Part shown: one piece after another, positions 1 to 10,485 of the stretch
How the letters are laid out: each line of letters opens with the position of its first letter
Numbering within the stretch: the stretch's first letter is position 1
Source: Nocardia blacklockiae
Lineage (GTDB): Bacteria; Actinomycetota; Actinomycetes; Mycobacteriales; Mycobacteriaceae
Length of the DNA stretch: 64,000 nucleotides
Assembly (NCBI RefSeq): GCF_015477355.1
Contig: NZ_JADLRJ010000018.1
Location: forward strand, 62,001-126,000
Direction: 5' to 3'
Program-made: the position numbers and the translations under genes
The notes under the pieces: model-generated
What the model was told of the DNA's origin: nothing
Database searches by the model: none
The model's input: only the letters and a program-made list of their open reading frames with translations

Positions 1-19
1 TAGCGAATCGGCCACCGAC

Positions 20-829
20 ATGACAGGCGCAGCGCAGTGGACACGCGGAGGGATGTCGATCGGCTCCGTGCTGGACCTGCTGCGTCCGGACTTCCCGGAC
101 ATCACCATCTCGAAGATCCGCTTCCTCGAATCCGAGGGACTGATCAGCCCGGAGCGCACGCCCTCGGGTTATCGCCGGTTCTCCGTCGCCGACGTGGAGC
201 GGCTGAGGTTCGTCCTCACCGCCCAGCGCGACCAGTACCTGCCGCTGAAGGTGATCAAGGAGCAGTTGGAGGCGATCGACAGCGGCGCCGCGACGCTCGG
301 GGTGCGCGAGGCGCGCGCCCGGGCGGCCGACGGCGCCGGTGGAGCGATCTCGGGGCGTGCGCCCGAGGCCGCGCCCACGTCCGGTAGTCCGACTCCGCCC
401 CGGAGGCTCGGTGTGGTTCCCGGTGAGGTGTCGCCCGAAGAGTTGCGGTTCGACCACGAAATCCGCATCACCCGAACCGATCTGCTCGCGCAGGCCGGTA
501 TCGAGGAGAAGTTCCTCGCCGAACTGATCCGCGCCAACCTGATCACCCCCGGTGCGGCCGGTTTCTTCGACACCGAGGCGGTGACGCTCGCGCGCACCGC
601 CAAGGCGCTGAGCGAATTCGGCTTGGAGGCGCGCCATCTGCGCGCGTTCAAATTGGCAGCCGATCGGGAGGCGGCGATGGTCGCTCAGATCGCCGCGCCG
701 ATCGCCAAGGGCCGCGACGCCGACGCGCGCGCCCGCGCGGAGGAGACGGTACGAGAGCTGGCGGCGCTGTCGCTGACGCTGCACACCAGCCTCGTGAAGA
801 CTGCGGTGCGCGCCGCACTCGGTAGCTGA
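20..829 (+). CDS. ftsR: MerR-family regulator, FtsR type
   Basis: A MerR-type winged-helix DNA-binding domain occupies about residues 12-80, with the recognisable stretches ISKIRFLESEGLI and GYRRF. A low-complexity Ala/Gly/Pro linker follows at about 100-135, then a C-terminal domain ending in a helix with LHTSLVKTAVR. This arrangement matches the Rv1828/FtsR family, whose corynebacterial member activates ftsZ; that role is family knowledge. The next two genes are the Rv1829 and Rv1830 counterparts. The ATG at 20 gives 269 residues. The frame is open to the left edge and no Shine-Dalgarno is visible in the 19 nt available, so a start outside the window is possible. A second in-frame ATG at 53 sits directly against GGAGGG, which is too close to be convincing. 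Confidence 0.85.
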   Translation: MTGAAQWTRGGMSIGSVLDLLRPDFPDITISKIRFLESEGLISPERTPSGYRRFSVADVERLRFVLTAQRDQYLPLKVIKEQLEAIDSGAATLGVREARARAADGAGGAISGRAPEAAPTSGSPTPPRRLGVVPGEVSPEELRFDHEIRITRTDLLAQAGIEEKFLAELIRANLITPGAAGFFDTEAVTLARTAKALSEFGLEARHLRAFKLAADREAAMVAQIAAPIAKGRDADARARAEETVRELAALSLTLHTSLVKTAVRAALGS

Positions 830-907
830 ATTCTTCGCCTAGACTCGGTGATACGGCCGACCCCATCGTGCCCGTGGGGAGGGTCGGCGAGCATGGGAGG
901 CAGTGCG

Positions 908-1381
908 ATGAGTGAAATGCGTGTGATCGGCATCCGTGTCGAGCAGCCCCAGAATCAGCCCGTGCTGTTGCTCCGCGAGGTGGACGGCGATCGGTACCTA
1001 CCGATCTGGATCGGGCAGGCGGAGGCGACGGCGATCGTCCTCGAGCAGGAGGGCGTCACCCCCATCCGCCCGCTGACCCACGATCTGATCAAGATCCTCA
1101 TCCACGAACTCGGGCACACCCTCAAGGAGGTCCGGATCGTGGATCTGCAGGAGGGCACGTTCTACGCCGATCTGGTGTTCGAGAACGACCTGCGCATCTC
1201 GGCGCGGCCGTCGGACTCGGTCGCGATCGCGCTGCGGGTGGGTTGCCCGATCCATGCCGAGGAGCCGGTGCTCGAGGAGGCCGGGCTGGTGATGCCCGAC
1301 GAGCGCGAGGACGAGGTGGAGAAGTTCAAGGAGTTCCTGGAGTCGGTGTCGCCGGACGATTTCAAGGCCACCGACAGCTGA
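908..1381 (+). CDS. Bifunctional nuclease family protein (BFN, DUF151)
   Basis: This 157-residue protein covers the whole BFN domain. It begins with MRVIGIRVEQ, followed by LPIWIGQAEATAI and ARPSDSVAIALR, which are signature stretches of this family. It ends in an acidic helix (about 130-157). Plant and archaeal relatives have nuclease activity; in actinobacteria the function is not established. The ATG at 908 is chosen because GGGAGG lies about 9 nt upstream, whereas the upstream in-frame ATG at 848 would add residues unlike the family. It lies between two MerR-family regulators, as Rv1829 does in M. tuberculosis, which suggests a conserved unit with them. Confidence 0.85.
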   Translation: MSEMRVIGIRVEQPQNQPVLLLREVDGDRYLPIWIGQAEATAIVLEQEGVTPIRPLTHDLIKILIHELGHTLKEVRIVDLQEGTFYADLVFENDLRISARPSDSVAIALRVGCPIHAEEPVLEEAGLVMPDEREDEVEKFKEFLESVSPDDFKATDS

Positions 1382-1491
1382 TCGCCCGCGCGGGACATCG
1401 CGCCGGTCATCGATGTGATTTAACCCTCAGGTAGAGGTCGAGAAACACGCCGCACACGAAGCTTGGTCCGGTGCCGCTGCTGCCGGGACAA

Positions 1492-1509
1492 TCGAGGGAG
1501 TAGCCTCGA
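1492..1509. promoter_or_regulatory. Palindrome over a -10-like element upstream of the second MerR gene
   Basis: TCGAGG (1492-1497) and CCTCGA (1504-1509) form a perfect inverted repeat with a 6-nt spacer. A TAGCCT -10-like hexamer (1501-1506) lies inside it, about 50 nt before the GTG start at 1557. The 10-mer GAGGGAGTAG occurs at 1494-1503 and again at 1544-1553, where it supplies the Shine-Dalgarno. MerR proteins often bind inverted repeats within promoters, so autoregulation is plausible but inferred. Confidence 0.35.
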
Positions 1510-1556
1510 CAGTTAGGCCGTTGTTCGCACCGGCGGAAGCAGTGAGGGAGTAGTCA

Positions 1557-2147
1557 GTGGGAGACGAACCACAGCAGACTGGATCAGACACGCGGCCCGC
1601 CGCGGTGGTGCAGCCAGGACTGTTCCCCGATGATTCGGTGCCCGACGATTTGGTGGGCTACCGCGTTCCGAGCGCGTGCCAGGTGGCCGGTATCACCTAC
1701 CGGCAGCTCGACTACTGGGCCCGCACCGGCCTGGTGGTCCCGTCGATTCGCAGCGCTACCGGATCGGGCAGCCAGCGGCTCTACTCGTTCAAGGACATCC
1801 TGGTCCTGAAGATCGTCAAGCGGCTGCTGGACGCCGGAATCTCGTTGCAGAACATCCGCATCGCGGTCGACCACCTGCGCAGCCGCGGGGTCGAGGACCT
1901 GGCCGGCATCACCCTGTTCTCCGACGGCACCAGCGTCTACGAGTGCACCTCCCCGGAAGAGGTCGTCGATTTACTGCAGGGCGGGCAGGGCGTGTTCGGC
2001 ATCGCGGTGAGCGGCGCCATGCGCGAACTCACGGGCGCGATCGCCAACTTCCCGGCCGAGCGGGCCGAGGTCAGCACCGCCAGCGACCGTCCCGAGGACG
2101 AGCTGGCCTACCGCCGCAAGGCGCGGATGAACCGCAAGACCGGTTAG
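1557..2147 (+). CDS. MerR-family regulator (Rv1830-like)
   Basis: A MerR helix-turn-helix lies at about residues 36-105 (ACQVAGITYRQLDYWARTGLV, then QRLYSFKDILVLKIVKRLLDAG). Unlike the first MerR protein it has an acidic, Pro-containing N-terminal arm of about 35 residues and a C-terminal half containing TLFSDGTSVYECTSPEEVVDLL. This matches Rv1830 and its actinobacterial relatives, which sit next to the FtsR and BFN genes. GTG at 1557 is preceded by GAGGGAG (1544-1550) at good spacing. The effector is unknown, and there is no cysteine cluster of the metal-sensing MerR type. The glycine riboswitch of the next gene begins about 115 nt downstream. Confidence 0.83.
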   Translation: MGDEPQQTGSDTRPAAVVQPGLFPDDSVPDDLVGYRVPSACQVAGITYRQLDYWARTGLVVPSIRSATGSGSQRLYSFKDILVLKIVKRLLDAGISLQNIRIAVDHLRSRGVEDLAGITLFSDGTSVYECTSPEEVVDLLQGGQGVFGIAVSGAMRELTGAIANFPAERAEVSTASDRPEDELAYRRKARMNRKTG

Positions 2148-2264
2148 CCGTCGCGGCGGGCGGTTGCGGCGAATGTCACAGCCGCCCGGCGGCGCAGGCG
2201 GGCGACTGTCCGGGTCGGTAACACGCGCGACATCCGGTACCGCATAAACTGGCGGTGCGTCGCC

Positions 2265-2466
2265 GCCGTGCGGGAGAGTTCCGGGGTCCGACCCGGGCGC
2301 CGAAGGAGCAGCACCTCCCCGTCAATCTCTCAGGCAACAGGGACCGTACGGACCATCGGCGCCTCTGGAAAGTGGTGGCTGCACACAATGCAGGCCACCC
2401 GCCCATGGGGAAAGGGTGCCCGGCTGTGCGCGGGTCCCGAATCTCTCAGGCGCCACGACAGAGGGG
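2265..2466 (+). promoter_or_regulatory. Tandem glycine riboswitch (two aptamers) for gcvP
   Basis: Two consecutive glycine-aptamer cores are readable. Aptamer 1 (about 2265-2352) has GTGCGGGAGAG at its 5' side, the CGCCGAAGGAGCA core and ATCTCTCAGGCAACAGGGACCG. Aptamer 2 (about 2362-2466) starts CCTCTGG, has the GGGGAAAGGGTGCC core and ATCTCTCAGGCGCCACGACAGAGG. Its outer stem pairs CCTCTG (2362-2367) with CAGAGG (2459-2464). The paired arrangement with a short linker is the classic cooperative glycine sensor. It ends about 58 nt before the gcvP GTG, so glycine probably switches on expression of the glycine cleavage P protein. No clear intrinsic terminator lies between aptamer 2 and gcvP, so control may act on translation initiation. 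Confidence 0.92.
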
Positions 2467-2523
2467 GAGGGCCCGAAGCCGTCGACGACGCCGTCGACCT
2501 CCGCCCGAACCCTGGGAGCTGTC

Positions 2524-5342
<2,819 letters not shown>

Positions 5343-5346
<4 letters not shown>

Positions 5347-5651
5347 AGCAGCGTGGGGTAGAGGTCTCGCCAGTCCGGGTTGGTGGCCTCGATCAGGCGG
5401 ATCTTGCGTTCGCGCCGCCACGTCTCGAGCGTGCGCTCGTGCAGGTAGACGGCGGCCAGGGTCTCGGCGGGCTGGTACCAGACCAGGGTGTGGATCGCGA
5501 AGCGCTTGGTGAAGCTCTCCACGACGTCGTTGCGGTGCTGCCACACCCGGCCGACGAGATTGCTGGTGGCGCCGATGTAGAGCACCCCGCGCGGCCGGCT
5601 GGCCAAGATGTACACACACGGCGGCGGCTGCCATGCTCTCCTCCTCCCCAC
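5343..5651 (-). CDS. GIY-YIG domain protein (YhbQ/URI type)
   Basis: This 102-residue protein is a single GIY-YIG domain: VYIL (13-16), LYIGATSNL (24-32), Arg35 and His39 of the VGRVWQH helix, and a downstream Glu-rich helix ([18 protein letters not shown]). Stand-alone proteins of this size are common in bacteria. Their activity is mostly uncharacterised, although the fold is that of a nuclease. The GTG at 5651 is the only start that precedes the motif in frame, but it has no good Shine-Dalgarno and lies inside the loop of a 13-bp hairpin. Translation may begin at a later codon, such as the GTG just before the VYI motif. It is convergent with gcvP, sharing 4 nt. Confidence 0.75.
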
Positions 5652-5666
5652 CGGGAGAGCATGGCA
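5629..5666 (-). terminator. Hairpin after the VWA gene, over the GIY-YIG start
   Basis: A perfect 13-bp inverted repeat (5629-5641 with 5654-5666, arms TGCCATGCTCTCC and GGAGAGCATGGCA) encloses a 12-nt loop. It lies 16 nt past the stop of the VWA gene on the minus strand, so it could terminate that transcript. It also covers the predicted start of the GIY-YIG gene, so it could instead sequester that start. No strong U-tract follows. Confidence 0.55.
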
Positions 5667-5681
5667 CGGGCCACCGACAGG

Positions 5682-7358
5682 TCAGGTCGTGGTGAGGGCC
5701 TTCATGACGGCGGTGCCGAAGGTGAGGTCGTTGGAGCCGGCCACGCGGGTGTAGGTGCCGCCGGTCTGCTGGGCCAGGGTCTGCAGGGTGGGGGTGCCCT
5801 GGCCGCCGACCACGATCACATCGATGCGGACCGGGTGGGCCGGGTCGGTGGCGGCGGTGATGTCGGAGATCAGTTTGTCGCCGGTGATGGCGGAATCGTC
5901 GTTGGGGCCGCCGGTGATCAGCAGGATGCTGTTGGTGCGATGGGCGGCGTGGCCGGAGACGGCGCTGCGGTAGGCGGCCTCCAGCGCGGGGTAGGTGCGG
6001 TCGGTGCGGCTGGTGGTGGCGGTGACGTTGCCGAGCGACTTGGCCAGCTCGACGCGGTGCTGCTGGCTCAGCGGCGCGGTCTCGGAGACCACCTGGTACG
6101 GGTTGCCGCCGCCCTGCTCGCCGGCGTAGGTCCAGACGCCGAGCCCGAAGTCCGGGGGCATGGTGTCCATCGTCGACTGCAGCGCGCCGAGGGTGTTGGC
6201 GAGGCGGGTGAGCGAGCCGTCGGTGGCGCCCATGGCCGCCGAGGTGTCCAGCAGCACGGTCGACTGCACGCCGAGCACCGGATTGGCGAGCACCGATTTC
6301 ACCTGGTCCAGCGTCGACTTCGGGGGCACCGCGGCGGCGACGGGTAGGGCGCCGTCGAATCCGTTGTCCGCGAACAACTTCTGCTGATCGGGTGCGCGCA
6401 GGTAGTCGGCGAAGATCCCGGCGACCAGATTCTGCGTCTTGTCCACCCAGGATCCGGTCAGCAGCGCGGCGGGGAAATCGGCCACCGGCGTCTTCGCGCC
6501 GTCGGGCCGGAACGCGGTCGCGCCGCCCACCGTCCTGAGTTGCTGTTCGGTAACCGCGGTGGCGTGCACGGCATTCGAGGCCTCGCCCTGCGCGCCGACC
6601 AAGCTCGCGAGCGCGCCCGTGGGGCCCTCGGATTTCGGCGCGTCGGCGGCCAGCACCGAGATCGCCGAGACCACCTGACCGGACCGGGCGCCCTCGTCGT
6701 CGAGCGGGTCGGCGCCCGACACGTTGGAGCCGACCGCGAGGGCCGCGGCGAGTCCGGCGTCACCGGCGGGCAGCGCCATGCGCAGGCCGCCCCAGTCGTT
6801 CAGGCCGACGTCGGCGAGCGAACCCTGTTGCAGCCGCGGCAGCTCCGCCCAGCCGATCTTCTCCTGCTCCAGCGCCTGGCGCAGCCGCTCGGGCACCGCC
6901 AGCACGATCGGACTCGACGCCACCGACGCGGGGGCGCCCTCGATCAACCCGGGCACGCGCATCTGCTCGATCGAGCGCGACGAGTCCGGAATCCACAGCG
7001 CCGGCTGGGTTCCCAGCGCCGAATCCCAGTGCCCGGCGGTGAACGCCGCGACCACCGCCGCCGACGGCCGGGCGGCGACGGTCACGCTGACACAGTGGTC
7101 GCGCACCTTCGGCTGCGTCGCGTTGTAGCGCTCGGCCGCGGCGCGCACGGGCGCGGCGATGTCGGGATCGACCGTGACCGGGAGCGTGGTCTGCCCTTCC
7201 ACGCACTCGCCGGCGGCGGTGCGGTCGGAGGAGGCCGAATGCCCCCGCAGCCAGAACCAGCCACCGACCGCGGCGACGACGAGCAGCGCCGCCACCACGG
7301 ACACCACGAGACCCTTACTCACGCCCCGCGAACCGCTGGCGCTGCGATGTGTACCCAC
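5682..7358 (-). CDS. Membrane-anchored binding-protein-like/VWA-domain protein
   Basis: This 558-residue protein has one N-terminal membrane anchor (about 17-37) and is probably extracytoplasmic. Residues ~55-350 resemble an ABC-type solute-binding domain (ALWIPDSSRSIEQM, ADYLRAPDQQKLFADNGF). Residues ~362-558 form a von Willebrand A domain. The metal-site motif is D371-T-S373-A-A375, with the third MIDAS position changed from Ser to Ala; the later LLITGGPNDDSA strand is normal. This two-domain layout is that of Rv1836c-type actinobacterial proteins, which lie near glcB as here. The function is unknown; a role in envelope assembly or metal-dependent adhesion is only inference. The start is GTG at 7358. 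Confidence 0.75.
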   Translation of the reverse strand: MGTHRSASGSRGVSKGLVVSVVAALLVVAAVGGWFWLRGHSASSDRTAAGECVEGQTTLPVTVDPDIAAPVRAAAERYNATQPKVRDHCVSVTVAARPSAAVVAAFTAGHWDSALGTQPALWIPDSSRSIEQMRVPGLIEGAPASVASSPIVLAVPERLRQALEQEKIGWAELPRLQQGSLADVGLNDWGGLRMALPAGDAGLAAALAVGSNVSGADPLDDEGARSGQVVSAISVLAADAPKSEGPTGALASLVGAQGEASNAVHATAVTEQQLRTVGGATAFRPDGAKTPVADFPAALLTGSWVDKTQNLVAGIFADYLRAPDQQKLFADNGFDGALPVAAAVPPKSTLDQVKSVLANPVLGVQSTVLLDTSAAMGATDGSLTRLANTLGALQSTMDTMPPDFGLGVWTYAGEQGGGNPYQVVSETAPLSQQHRVELAKSLGNVTATTSRTDRTYPALEAAYRSAVSGHAAHRTNSILLITGGPNDDSAITGDKLISDITAATDPAHPVRIDVIVVGGQGTPTLQTLAQQTGGTYTRVAGSNDLTFGTAVMKALTTT

Positions 7359-7394
7359 GGTGCTCCAGTGTATTGTTCACGCGAAGTTTGCCGC

Positions 7395-7457
7395 GCGGGC
7401 CCGTCGCTGCCCGGCATCCGGGCAGGTCCTACCCGGATGCCGGGGCGGCGGGCCCGC
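7395..7457 (-). terminator. Long bulged hairpin after whiB
   Basis: An inner 13-bp perfect stem (7410-7422 with 7432-7444, CCCGGCATCCGGG/CCCGGATGCCGGG) is extended by an outer 9-bp stem (7395-7403 with 7449-7457, GCGGGCCCG/CGGGCCCGC). It lies a few nt past the whiB stop on the minus strand and separates whiB from the VWA gene. There is no clear T-run, as is common in actinobacterial terminators. Confidence 0.75.
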
Positions 7458-7463
7458 GGCGGT

Positions 7464-7724
7464 TCACTCGCGGATCATGCGCCCGCGGTCGTACTCGTGG
7501 CCGCCCCACACGCCGGACTGGTGGGTGGCGGCGGCGAATTCGCCGCACTGCCGCCGGATCGGGCAGCCCGCGCACACGCTGCGCGCGTAATCGAAATCCT
7601 GCGACGGGTACGGGAACCACGCGTCGTGATTCGGGTCACCCTTGCAGGCCGCACCCTCCCAGCTCTGCGAGTCCGAGAGCGGGAGCAGATCCACCAGGGT
7701 GAATTCCTGCACTGCGTTCGTCAT
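7464..7724 (-). CDS. WhiB-family iron-sulfur transcription factor
   Basis: This 86-residue Wbl protein has the four cluster-ligating cysteines Cys27, Cys51, Cys54 and Cys60 (CAGCPIRRQC), followed by the GVWGG turn (71-75) and a short basic tail. Wbl proteins bind a [4Fe-4S] cluster and act with the principal sigma factor. The specific target class (WhiB1-7) cannot be set from sequence alone, and there is no AT-hook of the WhiB7 type. The ATG at 7724 is firmly placed by AAAGGAGG at 7733-7742. A longer in-frame frame upstream lacks any ribosome site. It is flanked downstream by a strong hairpin and upstream by a 42-codon ORF on the same strand. Confidence 0.93.
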   Translation of the reverse strand: MTNAVQEFTLVDLLPLSDSQSWEGAACKGDPNHDAWFPYPSQDFDYARSVCAGCPIRRQCGEFAAATHQSGVWGGHEYDRGRMIRE

Positions 7725-7863
7725 ATCGGATCCCCTCCTTTCTCGGGTCCTCGGGTGGGAGGTTGCTACACGTGTCGGGGCCGCGTCGGCGGCACGGTGG
7801 AAGAGCATGGGCGTCACCAGGTTTCGCGAGAAGAAGAGCTACGAGCGGAGGAGGGGGCAGGGC

Positions 7864-7992
7864 TCAGGGCCGGCCCGGGAGGCGGCCGAGTTCGTGGGCG
7901 TCGTCCGACGGTGCGGTCGGCACGCGCCGGGCGGAACTCGAAAGCCGCTGTAGGTCAAGGTTCTTCAGTGCGCGGACAGCGATTCGAGGCAT
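7864..7992 (-). CDS. Candidate 42-residue protein upstream of whiB
   Basis: This ORF has the best ribosome-binding site in its neighbourhood: AAGGAGGAGGT (7998-8008 on the plus-strand numbering), 6-8 nt before the ATG. The product begins MPRIAVRALKNLDLQRL, is basic in its first half, and has no cysteine, signal peptide or membrane segment. I do not recognise it. A 7-bp hairpin (CGGTCCC 8029-8035 with GGGACCG 8040-8046) sits in the presumed leader. The gap to whiB on the same strand is 139 nt, so co-transcription is possible. The in-frame ATG at 8064 would extend it to 66 residues but lacks a ribosome site. Confidence 0.45.
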   Translation of the reverse strand: MPRIAVRALKNLDLQRLSSSARRVPTAPSDDAHELGRLPGRP

Positions 7993-8231
7993 CGGCCACC
8001 TCCTCCTTCCTGGTGTCGTCGAGGGTGGCGGTCCCGAGCGGGACCGCTTGATCATCGTCTTCATGGTGACACAGCGTTACCGCCGCTGTCGGGTCATTTT
8101 CCGGGCCGCGACGCTGTGCTCGAGCGGGCGCGCACCCCCCGCGCCGCGCTGTACAACGAGGCGAGTCCGGGGTTTGTTCCGGCCGGCGGCCCGTGGTGAC
8201 GGTGACGGCCGATACAGTGCGGGACGCTCGC

Positions 8232-8444
8232 TCAGGTGTCGAGCCAGAGCTCGATGTCGTCGAGCCGGGCGACCGCGTGCAGCAGGACGCCGTCGGTGGC
8301 GTCCAGCAGCCGCCATTCGTAGGGCGAGACAGGGGCGCGGACCAGGCGGTATCCGGCCCGCGCGGCGCGCGCGGTCAGGTCGCGGATGTGTGCCGACGCC
8401 GCATCGGGTGGCACCACCCACAGATGTTGTTCGGACTTGTTCAT
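8232..8444 (-). CDS. Small conserved-looking hypothetical protein (70 aa)
   Basis: This 70-residue protein starts MNKSEQHLWVVPP, with GGGGGAAAG upstream of the ATG at suitable spacing. The middle reads AGYRLVRAPVSPYEWRLLD and the end DDIELWLDT. The alternating hydrophobic pattern suggests a small alpha/beta fold. It resembles the 68-residue protein encoded at 52104-52310 in length and in the AGY/AGF-x-V/L-R-x(n)-W-x-L block. No function is recognised. The next gene upstream on the same strand is the class A beta-lactamase, 311 nt away. Confidence 0.55.
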   Translation of the reverse strand: MNKSEQHLWVVPPDAASAHIRDLTARAARAGYRLVRAPVSPYEWRLLDATDGVLLHAVARLDDIELWLDT

Positions 8445-8755
8445 CAGGGCTTTCCCCCAGGGTCGGTCCCGGCGTTCACCGGGGACAACGAAACGTCGTG
8501 GCGGGGGACGGCGTCGTTACGAGCGTCGTCAGCGCCGGTATACACGCGAGGCGGGCCCGGCCGTTCGGCTCAGAAGTGTTCGTGGCCAGCACTTTTCGAG
8601 TCTCGCGCGGCGGCGGCGGGCACCGTGCGGAGGCGAGCCCCGTCGGACTCGATCGGGTAACGCTCGCGCACCCGCGCCCACTTGCAACACACGCTTCGCG
8701 GGACCCCATTCCCCGCCTCCGTTGTGCACCCCGTCACCCTCGAGGGGCCTGCTGC
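8445..8755. other. Intergenic region between the beta-lactamase and the 70-aa gene
   Basis: These 311 nt hold no frame with a ribosome site that I would call a gene. An imperfect palindrome, AAGTGTTCGTGGCCAGCACTT, lies at about 8574-8594 and may be an operator or a weak hairpin. GTATAC occurs at about 8537 as a possible -10 for the downstream minus-strand gene. I see no strong terminator directly after the beta-lactamase stop. Confidence 0.3.
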
Positions 8756-9667
8756 CTACCGGAGGGCGGTGACCACTTCCTTGGTGGCTTCGGCCAGTAA
8801 GGCGTTGTCGGCCTTGTCTTCCGGGGCGCGCTGGTGGGAGAGGAGGGCGATGACGATGGGGGCGCCGCTGTCGGTCCAGGCGACGGCGACGTCGTTGGCG
8901 CCGCCGTGGTTGCCGCCGCCGGTCTTGTCGGCCACGGTCCACCCGGCGGGGACGCCGGCTCGGATGCGGGTGGCGCCGGTGGTGTTGGCGAGGAGCCAGT
9001 CTTTGAGCTGGGCGCGTTCGAGGTCGGCGAGGGCGGGGCCCAGGACCAGGTTCCGGTAGTCGGCGGCGAGCGCGGCGGGGGTGGTGGTGTCGCGTTCCTC
9101 GCCGGGGGAGACGTCGTTGAGGTCGGGTTCCCAGCGATCGGAGCGGGTGATCGTGTCGCCGAGGGAGCGCAGGAACGCGGTGAGCGCCGGCGGGCCGCCG
9201 AGCAGTTTCAGGATCTGGTTGCCCGCGGTGTTGTCGCTCGCGGTGATCGCGGCGTGGCACAGCTCCGAGACGGTCATTCCGGTGTCGACGCGGGTCTCGG
9301 TGATCGGCGAGTACTCGACCAGCTCGTCGCGCGAGTAGCGCACCACCTGATCGAAATAGCCGGTGGCGAGCGGATGTTCGTGCAGCAGCGCGCCGCAGGC
9401 CAATCCCTTGAAGGTCGACGCCATCCCGAACCGCTCGTCGCGCCGGTACCCCACCTCCCGCCCGCTGCTCGTGTCGACCGCGTACACGCCCAGCCGCGCG
9501 GTGTGCGTGTTCTCCAGCGCGGCGAACACGGCGTCGGCCGGAGCGACGGGCGGCTTCCCGCTCGGCGCGGTATACGGGTGCTCCGTCTCCGCCGTACCGC
9601 ACCCGGTCAGCGCCGCGGCCACCGCGACCGCCGCCGTCCCCGCCGCGAGCCTGCGCATGATCGTCAC
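8756..9667 (-). CDS. bla: Class A beta-lactamase, lipoprotein
   Basis: This penicillin-hydrolysing serine enzyme carries all class A motifs: S84-T-F-K87 (nucleophile and Lys73 equivalent), S144-D-N146, E180-P-D-L-N184 (omega-loop general base) and K248-T-G250. The N terminus has an Arg pair, a hydrophobic segment and a lipobox ending LTGC (Cys23), so the mature enzyme is probably anchored outside the membrane. Overall it resembles the chromosomal FAR/AST enzymes of Nocardia. GTG at 9667 has AAGG 5 nt upstream; the ATG at 9658 is an alternative. No AmpR-type regulator is adjacent. BlaI is encoded 20 kb away, and no copy of its candidate operator is visible here. Confidence 0.93.
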   Translation of the reverse strand: MTIMRRLAAGTAAVAVAAALTGCGTAETEHPYTAPSGKPPVAPADAVFAALENTHTARLGVYAVDTSSGREVGYRRDERFGMASTFKGLACGALLHEHPLATGYFDQVVRYSRDELVEYSPITETRVDTGMTVSELCHAAITASDNTAGNQILKLLGGPPALTAFLRSLGDTITRSDRWEPDLNDVSPGEERDTTTPAALAADYRNLVLGPALADLERAQLKDWLLANTTGATRIRAGVPAGWTVADKTGGGNHGGANDVAVAWTDSGAPIVIALLSHQRAPEDKADNALLAEATKEVVTALR

Positions 9668-9726
9668 CCGTACCTTGTACCGGACCGCCCCGCACCCCGC
9701 GCGGCCGACCCGCCCACGGTCCCGGG

Positions 9727-10485
9727 TCAGGAGGCGAGGTGTAGGTCGAAGCCGGTGGCGCCGGGGGATTCGCGGCCGGGTCGCAGGCGCAGGGTGCGGT
9801 CGTAGTCGCCGCCGGACTGCGGGCGGTAGGGGATCGGGTCGAGGTCGGCGAGATGGGTGAGGCGGTGGCGTAGATCGTCGGCGACCTCCTGGAAGCGGCG
9901 GTCGTCCATGCGGATCGTGCCGTAGACCGGGAACGGCGGGAGGACGTCCATGCCGGGGTAGTACAGGATGCCGTGGTTGATGGGGTAGAGCAGGGCGTCG
10001 AGGTGGCCGTTGATGCCGCGGTCGGAGTAGGACGGTTCGCGGCCGCCGATGCTGACGACGAGCATGGCCCGCTTCCCGCTGAGCACGCCCGCGCCGTAGC
10101 GGGGGAGCGCCGTGCCGCCGGCGCCGTAGGCGAAGCCGCAGGTGAACACCCGGTCCACCCAGCCCTTGAGGATGGCCGGCATGGCGAACCACCACAGCGG
10201 GAAGTGCAGTAGCACGGCGTCGGCCCACAGCAGCTTCTCCTGCTCGGCGCGGATGTCGGCGGCGAGCGAGCCGCGGTCGTACGCCTCGCCGGAGGCGAGC
10301 ATGAAATTGTCCTGGTCGACCTCGCCGAAGTCGCCGGTGTCGGCGTGCGCCTTCCAGCCCATGGCGTACAGGTCGCTGACGATGACCTCGTGTCCATCGG
10401 ACCGGAGTTGCCGCACCGCAACGTCCTTCAGCGCTCCGGTGAGGGAGTCCGGTTTCGGGTGCGCGTACACGATCAGAATGTTCAC
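9727..10485 (-). CDS. NAD(P)H:quinone reductase-like flavodoxin-fold protein
   Basis: This protein of the MdaB/KefF/NQO group (Flavodoxin_2) presumably binds FMN or FAD and reduces quinones or nitro compounds with NAD(P)H. It shows the flavin phosphate loop [15 protein letters not shown] at its N terminus, the [22 protein letters not shown] block (about 80-100) and SIGGREPSY. The length of 252 residues suits the family. Start choice is awkward: GTG at 10485 gives the family N terminus, but GGAGG lies only 1 nt upstream of it, while the ATT at 10481-10479 would have ideal spacing. It is divergent from the secretory lipase. Confidence 0.82.
   Translation of the reverse strand: MNILIVYAHPKPDSLTGALKDVAVRQLRSDGHEVIVSDLYAMGWKAHADTGDFGEVDQDNFMLASGEAYDRGSLAADIRAEQEKLLWADAVLLHFPLWWFAMPAILKGWVDRVFTCGFAYGAGGTALPRYGAGVLSGKRAMLVVSIGGREPSYSDRGINGHLDALLYPINHGILYYPGMDVLPPFPVYGTIRMDDRRFQEVADDLRHRLTHLADLDPIPYRPQSGGDYDRTLRLRPGRESPGATGFDLHLAS

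Noticed and set aside
7725-7817. Longer WhiB start at 7817
   Set aside because: The extra 31 codons have no ribosome site, while AAAGGAGG is ideally placed before ATG 7724.
9668-9726. A BlaI operator in front of the beta-lactamase gene
   Set aside because: Only GTACAAGGTAC is present, which does not match the TACNAC-N5-GTNGTA arrangement seen upstream of blaI.
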